Shown one piece after another: positions 8,615-13,732 of a stretch of DNA of 13,732 nt. Position 1 is the first letter of the stretch. Each line of letters starts with the position of its first letter. Below the pieces are notes generated by a model. It made no database searches. It worked only from the letters and a program-made list of their open reading frames with translations, and was not told where the DNA came from. The stretch is from the NCBI GenBank assembly GCA_023150055.1, contig JAKLLP010000021.1, forward strand, positions 1 to 13,732, read 5' to 3'. This stretch comes from Gammaproteobacteria bacterium (GTDB lineage Bacteria; Pseudomonadota; Gammaproteobacteria; Steroidobacterales; GCA-2729495). A program made the position numbers and the translations under genes.

Positions 8615-8663
8615 GCCGACCGGGCGCCCGCGCCGGAGGTGCCCGGTCGGTGTCGTTATTTCT
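8615..8663. terminator. Terminator hairpin between convergent genes
   Basis: GCCGACCGGGC (8615-8625) pairs with GCCCGGTCGGT (8641-8651) as an 11-bp stem with one terminal G-U and a 15-base loop. On the plus strand it is followed by the moderately T-rich stretch 8652-8663. It starts two bases after the protease stop codon and ends five bases before the stop of the convergent SDR gene, so it probably ends both transcripts. The minus-strand side lacks a good T-run. Confidence 0.65.
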
Positions 8664-9435
8664 GATCGGGTTTGAGACTCGCGAATTTCGCCCGCCAGTC
8701 GGTGACGGGTGGACCCTCGGCGCGGTGAATCTCGAAGGTGCGGAATTTCGACTCCGGATTTCGCAGCGCCTGCACGCAGACGATGGCAACGTCCGCGCGC
8801 GGTATTGCGAGCGTGCTGCCGCCGAAACGACGGTCGCCTTGTTCGAAAACGATGTCGCCTTTGCCCGCCGGTTCGTTCAGCAGTCCGCCCGGCCGCACGA
8901 TTGTGTAGGCGAGGCCGCTGGCGCGCAGATGATCCTCGCCCTTCAACTTCCAGACAAGGACGTCGCCGAACATCCGGTTGAGCGGGTGGTCGGCCTGGGT
9001 CACGCCCCGCGATGAGACCAGCACGAACTGCTGGACTTTGGCGGCGCGGGCGGCGTCCACCAGGTTCCGCACGCCTTCGAAATCGACCATTTCCGGCCGG
9101 TCCGGACCATCCTTGCCGCGCGCCCCTATGCTGGATATGACCGCATCTACGCCCGACACTGCGGCCGCAAGACTGGCCGGTTCCTTGACGTCGCCCTGCA
9201 CGAGTGCCACGTCCGGTCCGAGCTGGCTGGCGGCCTTGCTTGTGTCACGCACGAGCGCGCGGACCTTGTAGCCGTCCCTCTGCAGCTCGCGGACGAGATG
9301 CTGGCCGGTCTGGCCGGTGGCGCCAGCCACCAGCACCGTCTGCGGCGTCTTGTCGAGGCCGGCGCAGCTGGTCGCGGCAAAGCCGAGGATCGTGACGGCG
9401 GCCAGCTGGAGTGCGGCGCGTCTGTTCTTCTTCAT
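8656..9435 (-). CDS. NmrA/SDR-type NAD(P)-binding protein with lipoprotein/Tat-like signal
   Basis: An atypical short-chain dehydrogenase of 259 residues. The Rossmann nucleotide loop GATGQTG is at 38-44, followed by the usual ALVRD strand, DAVISSIGA, QQFVLVSSRGV and YTIVRPGGLLNEP segments. The substrate is unknown; such proteins bind NAD(P)H and act on varied small molecules or as redox-sensing regulators. Before the Rossmann fold is MKKNRRAALQLAAVTILGFA, then ATSC, which reads as a signal peptide with a lipobox-like site at Cys24 and twin arginines at 5-6. ATG 9435 is preceded on the minus strand by GGAG with nine bases of spacing. The open frame extends further upstream without homology. 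It follows the DUF423 gene by 64 bases and is probably co-transcribed with it. Confidence 0.85.
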   Translation of the reverse strand: MKKNRRAALQLAAVTILGFAATSCAGLDKTPQTVLVAGATGQTGQHLVRELQRDGYKVRALVRDTSKAASQLGPDVALVQGDVKEPASLAAAVSGVDAVISSIGARGKDGPDRPEMVDFEGVRNLVDAARAAKVQQFVLVSSRGVTQADHPLNRMFGDVLVWKLKGEDHLRASGLAYTIVRPGGLLNEPAGKGDIVFEQGDRRFGGSTLAIPRADVAIVCVQALRNPESKFRTFEIHRAEGPPVTDWRAKFASLKPDQK

Positions 9436-9499
9436 GGGGTTGTACTCCGTCGACAGGCAAACGCCGCCAAGCATACCCCAATGCGGCATCGGCCAGCGG

Positions 9500-9931
9500 T
9501 CAGCGCGTTGCTCGAAAGCCGGCGATTCCGGTGAGCAGCCAGGCCAGCATGAACGAGCTACCGCCGAGCGGTGTCCATGCAAGGCCGGTAGCAACGCCGG
9601 CAAGGCTCGTGCGCAACGCAACCTCGGACTCGAATTTCGGGGCGCCGAGAATCTCCGCGTAGATTGTGGCGGAGAAAAGCACGATCCCGGCCAACATCAG
9701 CACGGCAGCGATTCGCAGGAGCACAGATCCCGGGGCCCGATGGAGGAGGAAGCCGATCAGTACGAGGCCGATGGAGTGATAGAACTGGAACTGTGTGGCC
9801 CACGCCCAGGAATCGAGCTTGGCCTCCGGCACCTTGCCTGGCAGGCCATGAAAGCCGTAGGCGCTCAGCGCAGCCGCCACGGCGAGACTGATGCCGGAAC
9901 ACAGAAAAAGGATTCTCGACAGTAGCGGCAT
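9500..9931 (-). CDS. DUF423 family small integral membrane protein
   Basis: A 143-residue hydrophobic protein with four predicted membrane helices at about 5-25, 45-64, 70-95 and 112-138. The AYGFHGLPGK segment after helix 1, the FQFYHSIGLVLIG segment and LAWTPLGGSSFMLAWLL near the end match the DUF423 (YgdD-like) family, whose molecular function is not established. The usual family length is about 120-130 residues, so this one is slightly long in the loop after helix 1. ATG 9931 has an excellent GAGGAGG ribosome site at 9945-9939 (minus strand) with eight bases of spacing. An in-frame upstream start near 10009 would skip this site and is less likely. First gene of a probable pair with the SDR gene. 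Confidence 0.88.
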   Translation of the reverse strand: MPLLSRILFLCSGISLAVAAALSAYGFHGLPGKVPEAKLDSWAWATQFQFYHSIGLVLIGFLLHRAPGSVLLRIAAVLMLAGIVLFSATIYAEILGAPKFESEVALRTSLAGVATGLAWTPLGGSSFMLAWLLTGIAGFRATR

Positions 9932-9962
9932 ATGACGTGCCTCCTCTGGGGTCGCCCGATCG

Positions 9963-9968
9963 AGTATA
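9963..9968 (-). promoter_or_regulatory. Candidate -10 element for the DUF423-SDR pair
   Basis: On the minus strand the sequence reads CTATACT, with TATACT at 9968-9963. This is five of six to the sigma-70 -10 box, and the preceding C fits the preference of stationary-phase sigma-S. It would start transcription near 9956, leaving a leader of about 25 bases before ATG 9931. No good -35 box was found at the right spacing. Confidence 0.35.
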
Positions 9969-10000
9969 GGTGCCGTCACATGCGGGCAGGTGCCGCATCC

Positions 10001-10312
10001 GTGAGGCAAAACGCCACGGGTACCGTACCGCTCGATGTCACCGGCGTCAGTCTGAAGCTGAGCCTTGCTGGCCTAGAGGTGGCCACAGCGACCACGCTCG
10101 CGCCTTTCCTGGTCGGACCCGGTGAACATCGCGCCGTGGCCTTGCGTGTGACGACGAATCCGCTGCGGGATGCTCCGGCGCTGTTCATCGTGCTGACGGG
10201 CAGCACGTCCACCGATGGGCTGGACTACCGGCTTGGAGGTTATGTCGACCTCGCGCGCCGCGGCCGGGATCGTGTGCCGGTCAGCGCAGCAGGTCGCCCG
10301 CAATTGCCCGGG
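10001..10312 (+). pseudogene. Decayed fragment of a LEA-2 (LEA14/WHy-like) gene
   Basis: In one plus-strand frame the translation reads RQNATGTVPLDVTGVSLKLS, then LAGLEVATATT, and ends with LDYRLGGYVDLARRGRDRVP and SAAGRPQLPG. This follows the order seen in bacterial LEA-2 domain lipoproteins: an N-P-N-like strand, VPLPLRGLSF-like, a short turn, then LDYRLSGRVDL-like and a final small-residue strand. The N-terminal half and signal peptide are missing, because an in-frame TAG at 9923-9925 and the start of the DUF423 gene lie just upstream. The frame also has no stop of its own before running into the next gene. A one-base shift near 10300 would end at the TAA-TAG pair (10335-10340). I read it as a relic. 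It could instead be a short gene starting at GTG 10001 or ATG 9980, but neither would end properly. Confidence 0.5.
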
Positions 10313-10332
10313 GGAGATCGGCAACCCGGTCT

Positions 10333-10338
10333 TATAAT
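10333..10338 (+). promoter_or_regulatory. Consensus -10 box before the helical-bundle gene
   Basis: TATAAT is a perfect sigma-70 -10 match, standing out in GC-rich surroundings, and lies 50 bases before ATG 10389. No -35 box lies at 16-18 bases; TTGCCC at 10304-10309 is 23 bases away. The promoter may depend on an activator or an alternative contact. It sits just past the end of the LEA-2 relic. Confidence 0.5.
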
Positions 10339-10388
10339 AGCGCTGCCGGAACGAAATACGTCATTACACCCCTGGAGATTTGACACCC

Positions 10389-10952
10389 ATGAACCAGCAG
10401 ACCCCATTACGCGAGAGAGTCGCCAACGAACGTCGGCGACTGAAGGCCGTGCGCCAGGCATTGTCGGCGGCACTGGAGCAGGGATCCAAGGGCGATGCCG
10501 CCTATGTCTCTTTTTACCTGGCGATCGCCGAGTACATGGAGGCAGCAATGCACCGCCTGCACATCCAGGATGTGCGTATGGGCGACATGATCCGCAGCAA
10601 GCTTGGCACCATCGACGCCGAAGCGAGTGCGGCGATCAAGGAGCTCGATGACCGTCTCAGCGGCAATCAGCGTCATCTCGAGCGGTTTCTCGAGGCTCGC
10701 GACGCCCTGAAGCGAGAAGGGGTTCCGAAGCTCGGGCACTTCGAGCAGGTCAGTCGCGATTACACAGCCTTCATCACCGCCAACATGGGCCACCATGGCG
10801 CGACCACGGAACTGGCGCAGAAACTCTTCTCCCTGGACGACTGGTCCTACATGGCAGGCGTCACCGAGGAGGAAACGCGCCATGAGCAGATGCTGCATGA
10901 GCGTGTATTCGCCCAGACGCCGAAGGGACTCAAGCTGCCTGCTGCGGGGTGA
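10389..10952 (+). CDS. Unassigned His/Glu-rich helical protein, possible diiron four-helix bundle
   Basis: I do not recognise the family with certainty. The 187-residue product is nearly all alpha-helix by composition, soluble, without signal peptide or membrane segment. Metal-ligand-type residues cluster on successive helices: Glu48, Glu51, His55 and His58 (EYMEAAMHRLHIQD); His96; His135, His136 and Glu141 (NMGHHGATTELAQ); and Glu162, His165 and His170 (EEETRHEQMLHERV), including an ExxH motif. That spacing resembles hemerythrin-like or ferritin-like carboxylate-bridged iron proteins, a role in iron or oxygen handling being inference only. ATG 10389 fits the GGAG at 10374-10377 with eleven bases of spacing; a TTG nine bases earlier is too close. 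Monocistronic, ending 45 bases before a convergent gene, with no clear terminator between them. Confidence 0.7.
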   Translation: MNQQTPLRERVANERRRLKAVRQALSAALEQGSKGDAAYVSFYLAIAEYMEAAMHRLHIQDVRMGDMIRSKLGTIDAEASAAIKELDDRLSGNQRHLERFLEARDALKREGVPKLGHFEQVSRDYTAFITANMGHHGATTELAQKLFSLDDWSYMAGVTEEETRHEQMLHERVFAQTPKGLKLPAAG

Positions 10953-10997
10953 GTCCGGCAGCGGCGCAGCGAGTCGCGGCCGATCGCGATCTGCGTC

Positions 10998-13397
10998 TCA
11001 GACCGCCTGGATCTGCATGGCCCTTGCGAGCGTGGCATCGGTGCCGGCCGGGTACGCTTCGTCGTAACGCTCTACCCAGCCGACGAAGGCTTCCGCCGGC
11101 ATAGGCCTGCTGATCAGGAAGCCTTGGGCATGCTCGCAACCGCGCTGCGTCAGCCATTGCAGGGCCGGCGTGTTTTCGACCCCTTCCGCGGTCACCGCGA
11201 GCCCCAGGTCGTGGGCGAGGTCGATGGTGGCCTTGACGATGGCTGCATCGGGCTGGCTCTCGGGCAGGCCCATCACGAACGACCGGTCGACCTTCAGTTC
11301 GTCTACCGGCAGTTTCCGGATCTGGGACAGGGAGGAATATCCCGTTCCGAAGTCGTCGATGGATATGCGCACCCCCAGGTCTCGCAGGCATTCCAGCACC
11401 AGCGTGGCGCGGCCGAAATCGCGCACGAGAGCGTCCTCGGTGACCTCCAGCGTGAGGTGGCGTGCTGCGAGGTCATGGTCGCGCAGCAGTTGCAGGATGA
11501 AGAGCGGCAGGTTCTGGTCGAGCAGATCACGGCTGGAGAGATTTACCGAGACAGTGAGATCGAGACCTTCCTCGATCCAGATACGGCACTCCCGCACTGC
11601 GGCCGCGAGAGCCCAGTGAGTGACGAGTGAAATATTGCCGAACTGCTCGGCTATGCCGATGAACTCCCCCGGCGGCAGCCAGCCGTAGACCGGGTGATCC
11701 CAGCGCACCAGCGCCTCTGCCCCGCAGACCCGCTGGTCGCCAAGCGAGATGATTGGCTGCAGGTACAGCTTCAGTTCGTTGTTGCGAACGGCCCGGCGCA
11801 GGTCCCCCAGGATGGCGAGCTGACGCACCCGGCGTTCCTCACGCCCGTCCTGATAGACATGTATGGTCTGTTGAGCGCTGCGCGCGTCGTCTTTCGCGAC
11901 GGAGGCCCGCAGCAGCAGCTGTTCGGGCTCCAGAGCATGTTCCGGGTAGAACGCTATCCCGATGACCGTGTTCAGGCTGATGTTGACATCCCTCACGGAC
12001 AAGCCGCCCGACAGCAGCCGCAGCAGGTCCTCGGCAAGTTCACGCGCCTGGTCCGCATCCAGGTCTGCGACGATGATGGCGAACTCGTCGGCCTCGAGAC
12101 GTGCCACCGTGTGCCGTGCATCAATGCTTGCACGCAGCCGCTCGGCCGCCTGGGCAAGCAACGCATCGCCGATTTCATGGCCGAGTGCGGAGGCGATGTT
12201 GCCAAAGCTGCCGAGGTCGACTACCAGCAGGCTCACCGGGGCGTTCGTGCCTGCTGCGATAACGATCGCCTCCTCGAGGCGAGCGAGCGCGAGAACCCGG
12301 TTCGGCAGGCCGGTCAGAGCGTCGAATTGGGCCTGGTAGGTGATGCGGTGCTCTCGCTCGGCGATGCCGCTCTGCATGGTGTTGAATGCGTCAGCGAGCA
12401 TGCCGAGTTCGTCATCGTTGGTGACGTCGACCGCATTGGCGTAGTCGCCGTTGCGTATTCGCAATGTGGCTACCGCCAGCTGTCGGAGCGGTCGCGTTAT
12501 CGCACGGGCGACTATTGCTGCGCCGGCAATGCCGACGACCAGGGCGAGAAGGCCCAGGATGACTGCCCATAGCCTCAGCATGCGATACGGGGCGAGTGCC
12601 TTGTCCACGGATTGCATCAGCAGCACGATCACTTCCGGGAAGCCGGCCCGCAGTGGCTGATTCACCCCGAAGAACTCGCCCTGCGCGATGCGGATGCGCA
12701 GTGGTCTGTCCGCGGTGGGGTGTGCGCGAGCCAGTTGCTCGCCGATCACCGCTGCATCTGCCGGTGCGAGTGATGTGGCGATCACGCGTGGTACCGGCTG
12801 TTCCGTGGAGATTATTGCGACCCTCATCCCGGTCATTTGCTCGATGCGTTGGATGCGCTTTTCGTCGAAAGCGATACCCATCGCCAGCCACCTGCGCTGC
12901 ACTCCGTCGTCCCGCTGGATGGGGATCTTGGTAAAGTCAAAGGCGTGCTCGCCGATCCAGACGGTCCCACCGGGGGTTTCGGGATCGTCTATGGTCCGAT
13001 GCAGCGTCGGCGGTATGGCCAGTGGCGGACCAGGGTCGGCTTGCGGTCTGATCTGGCCTGCTACGACACGTCCCTCGGTATCGAGAACGACCGCAAGGTC
13101 CGCCTCGATGCGCTCGACGGCACGGAATAGGGCGGTCTCGATCGCCACGACGTCGCTGCCCGTCAGGGTTGCAACGAAATCCTTTTCGGTCGCCAGCAGG
13201 CGCATCGAGTTGCGCAGCCGGTCTGCGCGCATAGGCAGGGCGCGCTCGAGGATGCTGGCCGCCTTGGCTAGGTCTTCCCGGGCGCTCTGCTGCACCTCCC
13301 GGCTGGCGGTGAACAGGATGGCGCCGAGCGTGCCGAGCTGGGTTCCGATCACCAGCAGGGCAGCCAGCGCCAGGATTTTCAGTCGCAGGCTCCGCAT
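10998..13397 (-). CDS. Membrane c-di-GMP phosphodiesterase: Cache-like sensor, HAMP, degenerate GGDEF, EAL
   Basis: A 799-residue receptor. Membrane helix 1 is at about 8-28 and helix 2 at about 275-299. They bracket a periplasmic sensor of about 245 residues that looks Cache-like (DLAVVLDTEGRVVAGQ, then WIGEHAFDF). A HAMP linker follows (about 300-350, RPLRQLAVATLRIRNGDY). The GGDEF domain (about 360-520) has LEADEF at 434-439, so the two catalytic glycines are Glu435 and Ala436, and cyclase activity is unlikely. The EAL domain (about 535-785) keeps Glu561-Ala-Leu, the NLSSRDL and EVTED segments, IDDFGTGYSS with Asp681 and Asp682, KVDRSF, AEGVE and QGFLISRPMP. It should therefore hydrolyse c-di-GMP in response to a periplasmic ligand. 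ATG 13397 has only a weak ribosome site; AAGGAG lies 20 bases upstream. Divergent from the partial gene at 13664. Confidence 0.93.
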   Translation of the reverse strand: MRSLRLKILALAALLVIGTQLGTLGAILFTASREVQQSAREDLAKAASILERALPMRADRLRNSMRLLATEKDFVATLTGSDVVAIETALFRAVERIEADLAVVLDTEGRVVAGQIRPQADPGPPLAIPPTLHRTIDDPETPGGTVWIGEHAFDFTKIPIQRDDGVQRRWLAMGIAFDEKRIQRIEQMTGMRVAIISTEQPVPRVIATSLAPADAAVIGEQLARAHPTADRPLRIRIAQGEFFGVNQPLRAGFPEVIVLLMQSVDKALAPYRMLRLWAVILGLLALVVGIAGAAIVARAITRPLRQLAVATLRIRNGDYANAVDVTNDDELGMLADAFNTMQSGIAEREHRITYQAQFDALTGLPNRVLALARLEEAIVIAAGTNAPVSLLVVDLGSFGNIASALGHEIGDALLAQAAERLRASIDARHTVARLEADEFAIIVADLDADQARELAEDLLRLLSGGLSVRDVNISLNTVIGIAFYPEHALEPEQLLLRASVAKDDARSAQQTIHVYQDGREERRVRQLAILGDLRRAVRNNELKLYLQPIISLGDQRVCGAEALVRWDHPVYGWLPPGEFIGIAEQFGNISLVTHWALAAAVRECRIWIEEGLDLTVSVNLSSRDLLDQNLPLFILQLLRDHDLAARHLTLEVTEDALVRDFGRATLVLECLRDLGVRISIDDFGTGYSSLSQIRKLPVDELKVDRSFVMGLPESQPDAAIVKATIDLAHDLGLAVTAEGVENTPALQWLTQRGCEHAQGFLISRPMPAEAFVGWVERYDEAYPAGTDATLARAMQIQAV

Positions 13398-13663
13398 CGA
13401 GGCAGTCCGCAGACCGCTCCTTATGACAACTTCATGGTGCGCATGCTAGCCGGGCAGCGCGGATGATTACGTGCAATGCGTCACGGAGCTGGCTAATGAA
13501 TTCAAAGAGTTTTGCGGCGCAGCACCGGTTTATGGCATATCCAGGGCGCGACGACCACGGCGTGGTTGAGCCACGGCAATCAGGGGATGCCGCAATGTCC
13601 GGAGTCGTTCCGCGCGATGATCATCAAAGCGGGACACCGTGTCGATAACAAGGAAGACGAGCC

Positions 13664-13732
13664 ATGACCAAGGTCTCCACCATGAAGCCCTTCTCGGCCG
13701 GCGACATATTTCTCGGCTGCACCTACCTGTGC
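13664..13732 (+). CDS. Start of an unrecognised gene, truncated by the window end
   Basis: Only the first 23 codons are present, reading MTKVSTMKPFSAGDIFLGC and then TYLC. An AAGGAAGA ribosome site at 13650-13657 precedes ATG 13664 with six bases of spacing, so the start is well supported; an in-frame ATG at 13682 is the alternative. No signal peptide is visible, so the product is probably cytoplasmic. The piece is too short to assign a family. It is divergent from the c-di-GMP gene, with 266 bases between them. That gap (13398-13663) holds no gene I can support, only a small palindrome (ACCAC-GGC-GTGGT, 13554-13566) and no convincing promoter. Confidence 0.7.
   Translation, partial: MTKVSTMKPFSAGDIFLGCTYLC

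Noticed and set aside
10313..10651. Continuation of the LEA-like open frame into the next gene, making a 239-residue protein
   Set aside because: From about 10389 it overlaps a well-formed gene in another frame, and the translation there has no recognisable pattern.
10953..10997. Possible terminator between the convergent helical-bundle and EAL genes
   Set aside because: The GC-rich stretch can fold several ways but has no clean stem and no T-run on either strand.
11694..12572. Plus-strand open frame of 292 codons opposite the GGDEF region
   Set aside because: Antisense shadow of a clear GGDEF-EAL gene.
12688..13449. Plus-strand open frame of 253 codons opposite the sensor region
   Set aside because: Ser/Arg-rich low-complexity translation typical of an antisense shadow in GC-rich DNA.
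13554..13566. Small palindrome ACCAC-GGC-GTGGT as an operator
   Set aside because: Five-base arms are expected by chance in DNA of this composition, and no aligned promoter was found.
13463..13648. Small plus-strand open frame of 61 codons before the last gene
   Set aside because: No ribosome site and no recognisable features; treated as intergenic.

Overview
The window is GC-rich, densely coded bacterial DNA with strong G/C third-position bias. A glycine-riboswitch-led gcv operon, a Sec-exported double HtrA, a DUF423 membrane protein and a Cache-HAMP-GGDEF-EAL receptor together suggest a gammaproteobacterium. This is inferred from family resemblance only. No insertion sequence, phage gene, CRISPR array, tRNA or rRNA was seen.

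Left part (1-8651, plus strand): a GC-rich inverted-repeat zone (1-80) precedes a tandem glycine riboswitch (168-358) and a strong intrinsic terminator (357-391). Six closely packed genes follow: gcvT, gcvH, gcvPA, gcvPB, an adenosine-kinase-like PfkB kinase, and a very long secreted serine protease. The protease has a duplicated trypsin-PDZ-PDZ layout like fungal Nma111/Ynm3. Gaps between the genes are only 9-32 bases, and the next convincing terminator is the hairpin at 8615-8651, so they probably form one glycine-responsive transcript. GcvT, GcvH and the two-subunit P-protein make up the glycine cleavage system apart from L-protein (lpd), which is not here. The kinase could recycle adenosine released from S-adenosylhomocysteine, downstream of the one-carbon units that glycine cleavage produces.

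Middle (8656-10952): two minus-strand genes encode a DUF423 membrane protein and an NmrA/SDR-type Rossmann protein with an N-terminal Tat-like lipoprotein signal. A 457-base gap (9932-10388) follows. It holds a decayed piece of a LEA-2 (LEA14-like) gene and candidate promoters facing both ways. Then comes a plus-strand gene for an unassigned His/Glu-rich helical protein that resembles diiron four-helix bundles.

Right part (10998-13732): a minus-strand membrane c-di-GMP protein has a Cache-like sensor, a HAMP domain, a degenerate GGDEF domain and an intact-looking EAL domain, so it is probably a phosphodiesterase. After a 266-base divergent intergenic region, the first 23 codons of an unrecognised plus-strand gene run off the end.

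The most unusual items are the bacterial Nma111-like double HtrA at the end of a riboswitch-controlled gcv operon, the adenosine-kinase-like gene in the same operon, and the lipoprotein/Tat form of an SDR enzyme.
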